Assembly: GCF_000227135.1 (NCBI RefSeq)
Contig: NC_018262.1
Coordinates: 940,223 to 1,004,222 of the forward strand
Direction of reading: 5' to 3'
DNA length: 64,000 bases
Origin: Leishmania donovani
Taxonomy: Eukaryota; Euglenozoa; Kinetoplastea; Trypanosomatida; Trypanosomatidae
Below are positions 40,660 to 51,776 of the stretch, one piece after another; within the stretch, counting starts at the first letter, position 1; every line of letters begins with the position of its first letter. The notes under the pieces are model-generated. The model was not told the DNA's origin. It did no database searches and was given only the letters and a program-made list of their open reading frames with translations. Made by a program: the position numbers and the translations under genes.

Positions 40660-42957
40660 CAGTAGTCACAGAGACGGGCGTCTCAGCAATCTTAGGCGAT
40701 CTCCGCGATGTGTTTTCCATTCTTCCAACCTCGGCGCCATTTTTTCTTCTGTGCTATTTCCCTCACCCAGCATATTCTCTCGGGCGGTCGCCTTGCCCCT
40801 CTCGTGATGCCGCAACATCCGAAGGCTGCTGTGACTGGCTGGGAGTGCTATGCTACTCTGCAGCGGCAGGGCTTCCCTGGAAGAAGTGGCTGCGGCACGC
40901 CAAGCAATGAAATTGATTCGAAACGTGTAAGCGTGTCGCCCTCGCTACCACTTCGGCAAAAGAACAACACACGCATGAATGCCTCTTCTCCGCTACAGTG
41001 ACAGTGAGCTCTACGGCTCACTCGTGCACGGTGCTCTGTGCTTGCGCGAGCGGCCGTGGAAAGTTTTAGGCAGAGGCATCGAAGCGCGCAAAGAGAACAA
41101 TATGCGATACCCCCTCCCCTCCCCCACTCTCACGTGCACGGGCTCCAGCTGGCCTGCGAAGCGATGGGAGCGCTCATGCATCACTCCCGCGCGCATGCAG
41201 CTGCCACTCATGATACGTCTATACGTCTTCCTTCCCCTCCGCTCTCCCTCCTCCCAATCGTCACTGTAGCTATCATCCCCGAGCTGTCCTTGAATCCTCC
41301 TCTGTTTCGGGGCTCAGTATCACCCAAACTCCACTCGCGCCCACACACACGTCTACGTGTGTGCCGCTCGCCGTCTCTCTTCTCATTTCGCGTGTATGGC
41401 GAATCTGTATCTCGGCGCGTCCCCACTTTCCCATCTCCATGAATACTCGCGGCCTTCCTCCCTCTCTTCCCCTCATCAAGTCTCCATAGGAGTGCGCGCC
41501 TTTTTCTTTCCGCCGTGATAATTTTCATGCGGTGTGCCGGTGCATAGTGTCGTGTGCCTTGCTCTTTTCCTCTTTCGAATATCTGTTGCTGTCCGTGTTG
41601 CCCTGGGGTGCGTGTGGATCGGTGCCATTCGTTTTCTCCCTTTTCTGTTTCGCGCCGCGCACCCTAGCGGCTCTCTCTCCTTCCCCTGCTTCTCTTCGTC
41701 ACTCACCACTGAGGCACCCCCTCACCCTGCAGGGCTGACCGGATTCCTCTCACTCCGCCTCGGGTGCACGCGTTCAACTCTCCTTGTTCGCCTTTCTTTC
41801 TTTCCTGCGCACTGTTGTGGTTGTCCTTTTTTCTTTTTTTTTTCGGCGTGCCGCACCGCTTTTTTTTTTGCTCTCCGCGGCGCACGCCTTTGTGTCTTCG
41901 TGATTTTTTCGTTTTCGTTTTCCTTTTCACTTGGCCTTTCGTGAGGAAGGCGGCGAAGAGGGCGAACGCAGAAAGGAAGGGACGGCTCAGCAGATCGTTT
42001 TCTTTCACGCACAGAGAGAGAGAGTGCGGACGAGGAGGAAGGAAGGAGACGAGTTGTCGCGGCAACAAGGGTTGAAGGAGCAAACGAGCGAGAAGCACAG
42101 AGGCAGAGAGCGTGAGGCGAGCAAAACGCACTCAGGGAAAGGTGAGTACTTCCAGACTTTTCACGGACACTCTCTGCGTCCGTACACTGAGGCTGCTGCG
42201 ACTAGAGGAAGCGTTGCAAGGGTCGAAGCAGTATTGCCAATATCATTTGTGCTCGTGCCCTCACTTCCGTGTCTGTAGTAGCCTTTTTTGTTTTTTTTTT
42301 TTTTATTTTGCCGGGCCTCCTCGCCTGTCAGCTGTGTCTTGTGTCTCCTTCCCGTTTGGCGGTTTTCGTTCATCTCTCCCACTCCCTTTGATTCCGTTGC
42401 CTTATACATTGGCCATCTTTTTTTTTATCTTTTTTTTTCGCTCGTTTCTGTGGCACGGTGAGGGAGCTCCCCGTTGTGCGTGTGGGCGTGCACTCTTTCT
42501 CTGGCGTATGTGCGTGCGTTTTGTGCGTCGACTGCAGGTTTTTGTTGTTTGCCTGCCATTTCACTGCACCGCGCGTACCCCCTCTTCTCTCGCCTTTAGC
42601 GTTTTGCGTCTTTGTAAAGAGGGAACGAAAAAAAAAGCGCCCTCGGCCTGCTCGACTGCTGCTGTTCATGCGAACAGGTGTGCTGAGACGTGCCAAGGTG
42701 TACCCGTCACTCACTCTTTCGCTTTTGGTGCATGTAACACGCCGGTGTTCTCTTTTTGTGCTTCTAAAGGGTCGCTTTCGAGTCCTGATTTTTCTTGTTG
42801 AGTCTGCTGCCCTTCCCTTTTTCGCTTGGTTCGCTTTGGTTCTTTTTTTTTTATTACTCTCGCCAGCCTTTCGCCGACATCGCCGGCGGCCTCCATCTCG
42901 GCAGGAGACGGAAAATCCCATTTGTCGATTGGCATACACGTGGGCGCCGTGGCTGTC
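40660..42957 (+). other. Intergenic/UTR region, C/T-rich, no gene seen
   Basis: 2.3 kb spacer. Long T/C tracts with T10+ runs fill about 41530-42470, and mixed DNA precedes them. Open frames in the 100-230 codon range are Phe/Leu/Ser- or Lys/Arg-rich shadows of the tracts. Confidence 0.7.
42835..42866 (+). promoter_or_regulatory. Putative SL trans-splice acceptor for the PP4R3 gene
   Basis: A T-run of twelve and ATTACTCTCGCCAG, with AG at 42865-42866, precede the first ATG at 42958. The 5' UTR would be about 90 nt. Confidence 0.55.
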
Positions 42958-45900
42958 ATGAGCGGAAGTGGAGCGACAGGTAGCGGCAGCGCCGCAGGGC
43001 TCTCCAGCAGCACCAACACCAACTGTAAAACATCTACTTTAGCGCGAAGCAGTGGCAACAACACGAAGAACGGCTCGATCAGCACAGGAAAGAAGCCAAG
43101 AGGCACCGCAGCAGCAGCTGCGACGACGCAAGAGGCGTGCGGCAGCGGGTGCTGCTATCACGCAGGCAGACCGACCAGCCCCACTCCTACATCAGACGAA
43201 GTCAGCGTGGCGAGCTTGACGGCCGACACGGCAGACAGCGGCCCGTCGAAATCGCCATCGACCCCAACAGAGACGATCGGTGTGACGCCAGCAGAGAGCC
43301 TCATGACACTTCATTCACCGGCGGACACACCGGCTCGAGCGCGCAAGCCGCCGCATGCCTTCGCCACGTCGCTGCTGAACCTCGAGGTGAAGGTGCTGAC
43401 GCAAGCGCTCGGCGCGGAGAACCAATGGGCAGAACAGGGTGATGGCCGTGTTGTGTTTAGTGACTTCACCATCCGCGTCATCGCGTCTGGCGTCGGAAAG
43501 GATGAGCCGCAGAAGGAGAGTAGGGCAGCCGGGTTGACTTCCTCTGGCGCCACTGACGCAGCCACGGCAAGTGGAAACGGCGGCGTAGGGGCGGCGCCAC
43601 GGAAGGGCGTGGCCACCTCGGATGCGTCGGCGCTGTCGAACACGGTCTCGGAGTTCGAAGAGGACGACACGGCCGACGAGTCGATCATTCTGGAGGACAC
43701 CATCAGCAACGACACTCCATTTGTCGGAGAGAACTGCTGCATTGTATGGAACAGCTTTGAGAAGCAACTCTCTCTGTGCCTCATGTATGCCTCGGAGGAG
43801 GGCTACTCCGCGTCATGGAGCGCGCTCGTGGCGCTGCAAGATAAGAGCTACCCGCCGTTCCGCTTTGACCTCCTAGAGCGATGCCGGCCAGTCAGCGAGC
43901 GGACGGCGCTGGCACCGGGTGACAGTACGTCCTCCGTCACCCCATCAACGGCGGCGACCGACAAAACAGAGGAGGTGGTGCTCCCGTACTCGTACTTCAT
44001 CCACACCAAGTACGACCCCCCACTCGGCTTCATCGAGCATCACGCCTTGTCACTCTCCATCATCGAGCACCGTCACGCGACGAACCCGGCTCTCTACGCG
44101 GACAAGGAAACGGTACTGAAAATGCTGAACATGGCGAACGCTGACCTACTGGACTACCTCATATCAGAGGACACGTTTCCGCTGCTTCTCTCGGGGCTGC
44201 AGTGCACGGCTTCGCCGTGGAGCTGGTCGGTGCCGGAGCCGCTGCGGCTGCTGCACATACCTGAAGAAGTCATCACGCTCATCCGGAAGGACCGCTGGAT
44301 CGGCTTTCTGCAGAACACAGCGCTTCCGAGTTGCGGCGCCGCAGACTCGGTTGCTGAGCTGATCGCCAAGTACGCAACTATGAGCCGGCGAATCCGCAAC
44401 GACATTGTGTGTGCGTTGCTCACCTGTGACAGCATGTTCTCGGAGGCTTGCGAGGCGCTCCGGGTCCTGCCTCAGGTGACCCCAGCGACGATGAGCGGTG
44501 GGACGAGTGCGCGCAACCGCGGCCTGTCCGTTGAAGCCTCGTCGAGCGCGACCTCTCTCAGCTCTGAGGGACGCTGCAGCATGAGTGCAGTAGGGAACGG
44601 CGCGCCGTCGCCCATGTCCACACCACCGGCAGTCGACACCGTGCCCTCGACGCAAAAGGCGGAGCTGCAAGTTCTCGCTCACCTACGCTTCTTCCGCGAA
44701 CTCGTCACCCTTAGCATTGCCGAGCTCGGCCGTGAGATGGTCGGGCCGATTGTAGGCAAGATTTATCAGAGCGGTCTGCTGGAGCCGCTCTCCCTCGTGG
44801 CGGAGCGGTTCGCGATGCCCAGCGGGACAGCGGCGGCGTTCGTCAAACACATTATGGACGGTAGCGGGGGCGCACTGAACGGTGCCCGACGCAACGGCGG
44901 TGGCGGCTCGACCTCCAACTCGAACGGCGCCGCCGCTGGTGGCACAAGCAGTACCGCCGACTGCTACTCGCTTGCGGTGGAGCAGGAGCTCGCGGCAGTG
45001 CTGGATGTCACGCTCGTGCGGCTGAACGAGCGGCAGGAGGAGCAGCTAATGAATGAGCACGTGCGATCGCCGATTTTGGCGGACCCCGTCAAGTACAACG
45101 GCATCGTCACATTCATGCTACGCCAGCTAATCATCGGGGGTCCTATCGGGACAGCCTTCGCGACCAGCGGCACTGGCACAAGTGCGACTCGTTCCTCCTT
45201 GTCCATCTTCCCGCCACCAAAGCGTATCCTTCGAGACAGCATGTCCTCCACCAACCCATTTGCGCTCTTTCACGTCCTGGGACTTCACGATGACGAGGGG
45301 TCTGCCGCGTCGGAGCGCAAGCTGGACTCCGAGAGCACGGGCATCCGCAATCGGTTTCACAATTTCATCATCACCAAGTACATTGCCCACGCCACGCGTG
45401 GCGTCATGACGCCGGTGCCGCTGCCTCCCTCTCTCGGCGGCGTCGTTAGCTCGACCCGCAACATTCCCATCGTGCAGTTTAACAACGCCAACACGTCCCA
45501 GAACGGCGGCGCTAGGCCCATGCATCAGGATGGCAACGAGAGCAACACCGGCAGCGCGACCGTTGGGGTGGCGAACACTTGTCCGGCAGCTGGTGGCGGC
45601 GGCGGCGCCGGCGGCTGCAGCGGTGCGGCGTCCCCGGTGTTACCGCTGCCGCAGGGCATCACCCCCGCGCTCATCCGGGTCCTCGAGTACATGGTGAACC
45701 TCACCAACAACGCCAATCGCGAGTTGATTCTGAAGACTGTTTTCCACTACAAATCCCATATTTGGCACTTCATCGAGGGCGTGTGCGACACCTTGTGCGG
45801 CGCAAACGGGGCCGGCGCACGATGCCAGGTCGGGCTAGATGTGCTGTGCGGCTGCGTGCGCTTTCTCAAGGTCGTGGTGACCCAGATGACGGTGATCACG

Positions 45901-47133
45901 GCAGAGGTGGATGAGAATCCGCTGTCGTCGTACGCGTCGTCACGCGAGCCGCTGTCGCCGCAACTCGTCACCACGATTTGCCGCCAACTCACTGTGGAGA
46001 GGGACACATTTGGCTACCTCTTGAAAGCATACAACGAGCTCGGTGGGCGACGCCGCGATTCTGTCTTCCACTCAAGCCTGCTATCAGTGCTTGACATTAT
46101 AGGCAAGTACTCCGCGCACGAGCCGGAGGACAGCACCACGAACAACCTACGCGACGTTCGCGACTATCTCTTCTTCAAGCATTGCACACGACTTCCGGAG
46201 GTGTTCGCCAGCCGTTACCGCGAAGCCCTCCTGAGCGAAGTGACCGTGCGCCTTGGCCAGGAGGCGACACACTCGCCGAACGACAGCGTCTCTGTGCTGA
46301 GCAGCACTGCAGGCAGTGAGCTGACTCGCTGCTCTAGCAAGCTTCGCTTTGTCGACGAGGTGGACGCAGTGTCAGGCGGTGTGGACGGCACGGTGGTGCC
46401 CAGCAGTGTCGTGAGCCCTGCCATTATGGTGAGCATGGCGAACGCGGAAGAAAAGCAGCGTCGACGCAACGGCCGCTCGTCGATGGAGCAATGGAATGCA
46501 ACGGCTAACATTGTTATGGGCTCACCATCGCAAGTGCGTTCTGTGGCTTCCTTGGGCTTGGCGGATGACCATGGTGCGCGGGCTTCTTCCTCATCCTCGC
46601 CACCGAGCCGCAAGAGCCCACCGTTGACGATTAGCATCACCCGCCCAGGTAGCGGTAGCAGCAGCAGCAGCGGCAGCGCAGGTAGCTCCCGCGAACCAGC
46701 TGGTGATCTGTTCAAGGCAAATGCCGCTCAGCACAATGGCTCTTCCGTGAATGGCGACGGGCTGCTTGCTCAGGCCAGTCCCCCCAGCACAGTGGCGCCG
46801 ACCGCCCGTAAAACCGACACGGTGCTGCGGCCGACCGCGCCGAAGGAGGAGAAGCCGCCGGCGCGCCCTCGCAACTTCGCGAGCGTCCTCGAAAACCCCT
46901 CGCGCACCAACGCCGCGGCCTCTGGCGAGCAAAGTGGCAGGAGTCGGGGCACGCCAAACGCCGCTGCCAAGCACGCGCCTGCCTCTCCGGAGGAGGTGCT
47001 GCTGAGCAGAACTGGACAAAGTTCCGTGCCGCAGAGTGTGGAGCACGCCAATGGGACGGCGCTACCACTCAATGACAACGTTGTCCTTCCGAAGATCAAG
47101 AAGCTCCTTTCAACTGGCGGGAAGCGCTCGTGA
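42958..47133 (+). CDS. SMEK/PP4R3-type regulatory subunit of protein phosphatase 4
   Basis: 1,391 residues from the first ATG after the acceptor. PP4R3 (SMEK, Psy2) is the substrate-recognition subunit of the PP4 holoenzyme, acting in DNA repair and cell-cycle control in other eukaryotes. The N-terminal EVH1/PH-like domain is recognisable but split: LEVKVLTQ...NQWAEQGDGRVVF (from about 142) matches the family's RRVKVYTL...RQWDDRGTGHV, and CIVWNSFEKQLSLCL...YSASW (from about 260) matches LIVWSEAENYDLALSF...EIW. Between them is a disordered insert of about 80 residues. The SMK-1/ARM-type helical region (about 345-1130) follows, with LRFFRELVTLS, ALIRVLEYMVNLTNN and VERDTFGYLLKAYNEL corresponding to family helices. 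It is interrupted by Ser/Gly/Ala linkers (about 500-565, 635-665, 835-905). The C-terminal 260 residues are disordered and Ser-rich. Its size is well above the usual 800-900 residues. Confidence 0.85.
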   Translation: MSGSGATGSGSAAGLSSSTNTNCKTSTLARSSGNNTKNGSISTGKKPRGTAAAAATTQEACGSGCCYHAGRPTSPTPTSDEVSVASLTADTADSGPSKSPSTPTETIGVTPAESLMTLHSPADTPARARKPPHAFATSLLNLEVKVLTQALGAENQWAEQGDGRVVFSDFTIRVIASGVGKDEPQKESRAAGLTSSGATDAATASGNGGVGAAPRKGVATSDASALSNTVSEFEEDDTADESIILEDTISNDTPFVGENCCIVWNSFEKQLSLCLMYASEEGYSASWSALVALQDKSYPPFRFDLLERCRPVSERTALAPGDSTSSVTPSTAATDKTEEVVLPYSYFIHTKYDPPLGFIEHHALSLSIIEHRHATNPALYADKETVLKMLNMANADLLDYLISEDTFPLLLSGLQCTASPWSWSVPEPLRLLHIPEEVITLIRKDRWIGFLQNTALPSCGAADSVAELIAKYATMSRRIRNDIVCALLTCDSMFSEACEALRVLPQVTPATMSGGTSARNRGLSVEASSSATSLSSEGRCSMSAVGNGAPSPMSTPPAVDTVPSTQKAELQVLAHLRFFRELVTLSIAELGREMVGPIVGKIYQSGLLEPLSLVAERFAMPSGTAAAFVKHIMDGSGGALNGARRNGGGGSTSNSNGAAAGGTSSTADCYSLAVEQELAAVLDVTLVRLNERQEEQLMNEHVRSPILADPVKYNGIVTFMLRQLIIGGPIGTAFATSGTGTSATRSSLSIFPPPKRILRDSMSSTNPFALFHVLGLHDDEGSAASERKLDSESTGIRNRFHNFIITKYIAHATRGVMTPVPLPPSLGGVVSSTRNIPIVQFNNANTSQNGGARPMHQDGNESNTGSATVGVANTCPAAGGGGGAGGCSGAASPVLPLPQGITPALIRVLEYMVNLTNNANRELILKTVFHYKSHIWHFIEGVCDTLCGANGAGARCQVGLDVLCGCVRFLKVVVTQMTVITAEVDENPLSSYASSREPLSPQLVTTICRQLTVERDTFGYLLKAYNELGGRRRDSVFHSSLLSVLDIIGKYSAHEPEDSTTNNLRDVRDYLFFKHCTRLPEVFASRYREALLSEVTVRLGQEATHSPNDSVSVLSSTAGSELTRCSSKLRFVDEVDAVSGGVDGTVVPSSVVSPAIMVSMANAEEKQRRRNGRSSMEQWNATANIVMGSPSQVRSVASLGLADDHGARASSSSSPPSRKSPPLTISITRPGSGSSSSSGSAGSSREPAGDLFKANAAQHNGSSVNGDGLLAQASPPSTVAPTARKTDTVLRPTAPKEEKPPARPRNFASVLENPSRTNAAASGEQSGRSRGTPNAAAKHAPASPEEVLLSRTGQSSVPQSVEHANGTALPLNDNVVLPKIKKLLSTGGKRS

Positions 47134-49383
47134 GATGAACCTTTGGGGACCCTTGCCCCCTTTCGGTGCTGTCCACAGAGCGGTCTGACAAGTGCGTGCG
47201 CACACTTGCTAACGCCTGGTGTCGCGAGTACGTCCCTGCTGCCGTGTTTCTCCAGTGCATATACCAACCCGTGACACTGTTTCGTCTCTTCTCCACTCGT
47301 CTCTGTGTGCCGAGCGAAACTTCTCTCGCAGGTGGCACCTGAGGTGTGGCCGCGGCGCTCTCCACCTCATGCCGGGTCTCACACATCCTCGGTGCTCCCT
47401 CTTTTCCTCCTCAAATTTCCCCCGCTTCCCTGCTTTCCTCTGTCTCTTCCCAGCTTCGCCATTCGATTCTTCATTGTGTACGTTTCCATTGGTTGTTTTC
47501 CCTCCTCCCCCTTTTTTTCTTTGTTTTGGCCTCTTCGCTCCCTTCTCTCTGTTGCCGTGCGTGCTCTCTGACCAGGCGGTGCATTCGACATGCAGGGATT
47601 ACTGTCATCTCACCTTCTCCCTACATAGATGCGCACATGTGTATACAAAGGCCGAAGCTTAAAAACGAAAAGGAACGCAGCAAGTACTCATGACCTGTGA
47701 GGAGTGCCTCAGGCCCATCTTGTGCTCTCTCTCTCTTTTTGTTGTTGTGTGTATGCATGGCTGTGGAAAAAGGCACATCGGCACGGGTGTTTTCCTTGGT
47801 GCCTCCCCGCTACACTCTGGTTCTCTTCTCCTCCTCCCCTCCATCCCGCCTCCCTTCTCTCTGCCACTCTCCTCACCACCACCCCACGGCCCCTTCGTAA
47901 TGTAGTCTCTTCGGTTTGTTTTCGGAACACGTTATTGGGCTTTTTCTCCCTTTCTGCATCTTCTTCCTGTCTTGTTTCTACTCACGTTTCTGTGTTGCTT
48001 TTTTTGTCTGTCGCTCTGTCTGCCCCCCTCCCCTTCCCCCCTCTCACTCGACTGCGTGCGTCAGCGCTTCTCCTTCGTCCGCTTCTCGAGGCAACGGGGG
48101 GAGGTAGGGCGGGAGGGACGTTCGAAGAAAACGAAACACACACACACACACATTCACAGTGTCCCAGCACAGAGCAAGAACAGAAACACGAGAACAGCAC
48201 TGCACTTCTTCCCCTCTTTTTATTCGGTTGTTTTACGCCCCTCTCTTGTTTACTGCCATGGGGCCCGCTCTCTCCCCCCCCCTCGCCTGCGTGTGTGCGT
48301 GCGCGTCCGCTCTCGTTCTGTTTCCGTTCCCTGTCTCGTTTCAAAGTGCGCTGTATCCTTCGTTGTTGTTCATTTGCTTTGGCTTTTCAAAGCCATCGAC
48401 GTCGACGCAGTAACAGGGCCTTCGTCCCTCGCTTCCCTTTCCTTTTGGGGGAGAGGGAACTCTCTTCTGATATCGCTTCTCCATGTAAAAGAAAAGGAAA
48501 AAAAAACATAAACAGCAGCTGTGCGGGCGAATTGGTCAACGTGAGCATGCAGAAGCGATAGACGACGACGAAGCAGCGCACACGCGTGGAGACGGAGCTG
48601 CTAGAGAACGCACATTCACTGCGCGCTCTCATGCATAATAAGGTAAGGATGGGGACAATGAGCGATCGAGCCAGAACGCATAGCTTCGCACGCGTATCAA
48701 GAGGGAGAGGGAAGGAAAAACACGAGTGCGCTGTCGTCCTTTAGTATGATCGCGAACCTAGTGACGCTTGCGACCGTGCGCTCTGATATGCTGCTCGCTT
48801 CTAGTTGTTCTCAGACGTGGACATCATTTTTTTGTGTTCCGTCCAGTTTCCCTTTCCCTAGCTTGTGCAGTGGCTCGTGTAGTCCACTCTTGCCATCCCC
48901 TTTTTTCGCACTCGCATGGGGTCTGACCTTCTCTCTCTGCCTGTGTGCGATTACCTCTCTCTTCCTGGTCGCCGTTTCTCCCACTTTTTCTCACCTTACA
49001 CGTTTTATAAGGCCACCCAACACGATGGTGCATCACACGCGCCCTGTGTGGTTTCCTTCTGAATCAGTGACGTCTCTTTACTTTCTTTCCTTTTTTTTTC
49101 GCTTTCAAGGTCGTGTAAGGTGTGTGTGTGTGTGTATGTTCGTCGCCGGCGAAGATGGTGACTGGCTCGCATCGACATATCCTTCCACATGGGTGCGCCT
49201 CCCCTTGTCTCCCCGCCCCCATGCGCCACTTACTGTTCTACTTCTCTCCTTCAACTTGGACGAGGGCTCATCGCGTCGCAGCAGCGTTTTTGCTGTCCCT
49301 CTGTACTTTTTTTTGTTGGTCTCCTTCCTCAGTACGCTTTCATGGATTCTTCTTTTAATTTTTTTTTATGGCCTTTTGCGTCC
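47134..49383 (+). other. Intergenic/UTR region, C/T-rich, no gene seen
   Basis: 2.25 kb of typical spacer: T/C tracts, (AC)n at 48136-48152, (TG)n at 49121-49135, and A-rich runs near 48490. Frames of 150-285 codons exist but are Phe/Ser/Leu/Cys-rich and read across repeats. It ends in a T-run plus GCGTCCGCAG at 49376-49387, immediately before the broken coding-like fragment. Confidence 0.7.
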
Positions 49384-49744
49384 GCAGACGGGGTCACTGG
49401 GACGCCGCTGGACGTCGACCTGGAGCTCGAGCGCTTCTTCTATGAGTGGGGGCTTCCTTACCACGGCACGGAGCGATGACTGCGCGATCCAGCTCGCTGG
49501 CCACCTTGGCGAGGGATATGACGTGATGCCACCAGCCATCACAGACGCCTCATAATGCCCCTTTCAGAAGGGGGGGGGCTCGAAACTGTGCCGCGCCCTA
49601 ATTGCCAAATCGATCCGCAAAGAGTGCGTGCCCACCAAAGCGGCAGAGAAGCGAAGGCGCGAGCTGCAGCGTGCCGCGCTGACCCCCGCCACCACAAAAA
49701 CCACAACAACACCCGCACAACTGCACAGTGTCACTCAGGGATAA
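49384..49744 (+). pseudogene. Frameshifted coding-like fragment (C-terminal gene remnant), family unknown
   Basis: Three pieces in a row have coding character although the flanks do not. Frame A (49384-49479) reads ADGVTGTPLDVDLELERFFY and on to YHGTER before TGA. One base back, frame B (from about 49475) reads DDCAIQLAGHLGEGYDV to a TAA at 49553-49555. The same frame, after a G9 run (about 49570-49578), reads KLCRALIAKSIRKECVP and EKRRRELQRAAL to TAA at 49742-49744. Balanced amino-acid use, lysine/arginine-rich helices and G/C-ending codons suggest the 3' end of a gene broken by a frameshift and a stop. The 5' part is missing: it starts abruptly after a T/C tract and CAG. I do not recognise the family. 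Sequencing error in the G-run cannot by itself repair all the breaks. Confidence 0.4.
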
Positions 49745-49875
49745 GAGCAAGCCTCATGTCTAGAGTGGTCTCTCAGGCCACCAGGAGTGCTGTCCCGTCT
49801 GGTGAATGCTCTTGTAGACGATTCTGATGCGAAAACGGATGCAGCTGGAAGCAGCTTTCGTGAACGCAGCCTGCG

Positions 49876-50702
49876 CGTCTCCCGAGCATTCCCTTCGCTC
49901 GCACATGCCCATTAAAGAGCCAGACTCGAGGGATGGATGCAGTCCCGCTGCGCCCTCACTCCGCCCCGCCCTGTCACGCCGACCAGCACCCGGCGCGAAA
50001 GCCCCTCCAGCGAGTAGCCTCGCGACGACTGCGCGACGGTTCTGCGAGACAGGTTCCAGCAGCGCCAGCAAGGGACACAGAGACAGCCGCTGCGTTTGTC
50101 GACCCTACCGACCGCACGCTCGGCTACGCACATCACGGCGCCTCAGAGGCCCAGCCGCGCCCCGCACCACACTCACCGCATCATGGCTCTCCCACACCAT
50201 CGCCCCGCCCTCTGTGTTCGCGCCGCCCACAAGAACAAGNNNNNNNNNNNNNNNNNNNNNNNNNNNNNNNNNNNNNNNNNNNNNNNNNNNNNNNNNNNNN
50301 NNNNNNNNNNNNNNNNNNNNNNNNNNNNNNNNNNNNNNCGTCTCCCGAGCATTCCCTTCGCTCGCACATGCCCATTAAAGAGCCAGACTCGAGGGATGGA
50401 TGCAGTCCCGCTGCGCCCTCACTCCGCCCCGCCCTGTCACGCCGACCAGCACCCGGCGCGAAAGCCCCTCCAGCGAGTAGCCTCGCGACGACTGCGCGAC
50501 GGTTCTGCGAGACAGGTTCCAGCAGCGCCAGCAAGGGACACAGAGACAGCCGCTGCGTTTGTCGACCCTACCGACCGCACGCTCGGCTACGCACATCACG
50601 GCGCCTCAGAGGCCCAGCCGCGCCCCGCACCACACTCACCGCATCATGGCTCTCCCACACCATCGCCCCGCCCTCTGTGTTCGCGCCGCCCACAAGAACA
50701 AG
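49876..50702. repeat. 364-bp direct duplication flanking an N gap (likely assembly artefact)
   Basis: 49876-50239 and 50339-50702 appear identical, with the 99-N gap (50240-50338) exactly between them. The left copy ends at the gap and the right copy starts at it, the pattern of two overlapping contig ends that were not merged. The sequence then continues uniquely from 50703. Confidence 0.9.
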
Positions 50703-51307
50703 TCCAAGATGGCAAGGCGTGCATGCCCAGTCGCACAACCATCCCTCCTGGGCCCTCTTCGCCTCATCATGGTGGTGGACCCCCCGAGCGTGCAGCGCAA
50801 CCGGACGCCGGCACGGCACCACGCCATCTGTGCTCATCACACCACACTCCCCACATTCTCCGCGGGCAAGGATGTCATGCAGGCCAAACTACGATTCGTC
50901 CTCTGCAAGGTGGCGCGCTGGGCACTGGAGCACGCCAGGCAGCTGGATGAGCATCCCCCAACACATGGCGCACACGCGCCGGTGCGCGGCACCGCGACCA
51001 GCAGCAGCTCTCCGCTGCACGCAGTCACCGCATCACGCACGTCTCATCCGCGCTGCACAGGCTGCCCCCGTCGGTTGCCTGTCGCTATCCCCACCACACC
51101 CTCTGTGCCCACACACAACGGCAGGCTGTGAGCTCTCTGTATGCGCGGGCGCATGCGGATCCACCAGCCCCCTCTGCCCGGCCACAGCCCCGAGACTGTG
51201 AAGGGCGTGCGGCTGGAGAGGAGGTTGGAGCGTCTCCTGCCGCCGCCGGCGCAGGGCGGTATCCGGACTGTCGCGGCAGCATGCGGGCAAGCCATCCAGG
51301 CACGCCT

Positions 51308-51554
51308 CCCCTCCTCCTCCACCTCCCCCAGGCAAGAACGCCGTCTTGACGCAGGCCGCGGGGTGCCGCAAATGCGAGCACNNNNNNNNNNNNNNNNNNN
51401 NNNNNNNNNNNNNNNNNNNNNNNNNNNNNNNNNNNNNNNNNNNNNNNNNNNNNNNNNNNNNNNNNNNNNNNNNNNNNNNNCCCCTCCTCCTCCACCTCCC
51501 CCAGGCAAGAACGCCGTCTTGACGCAGGCCGCGGGGTGCCGCAAATGCGAGCAC
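51308..51554. repeat. 74-bp direct duplication flanking an N gap (likely assembly artefact)
   Basis: 51308-51381 is repeated exactly as 51481-51554 around the 99-N gap at 51382-51480. Removing one copy plus the Ns (173 bp) restores a continuous sequence. Confidence 0.9.
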
Positions 51555-51776
51555 GGCGTGCAGGCGCCGTGGGGCACAGCCGGCACGGTGTACCACGCCC
51601 AGGCACAGCATCCGGCGGTCAGCGGAGCGCGAGTGAGGGGCGCGAAGCGGCCCATGCCGATCACCCCCCTCCCCCGACGAGCATGCCTGCGAAGCATGCG
51701 GCACAGCCCGTCTGCATCCCGACGGGGCGGGCTGATGAGGCGCAGACGCCGGAAGCATGGCGAGAGCACCGCCGAG

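Noticed and set aside
47704..48561. 285-codon + strand frame between PP4R3 and Spt4
   Set aside because: Reads through T/C tracts and an AC repeat; the composition explains the open frame.
49376..49744. The coding fragment as a cis-spliced 3' exon (T-run plus CAG just before it)
   Set aside because: Cis-introns are extremely rare in Leishmania, and the fragment itself contains a frameshift and an in-frame stop, so splicing alone would not make it functional.
49933..51201. 422-codon + strand frame spanning the 50240-50338 gap
   Set aside because: Depends on N codons and on a duplicated contig end.
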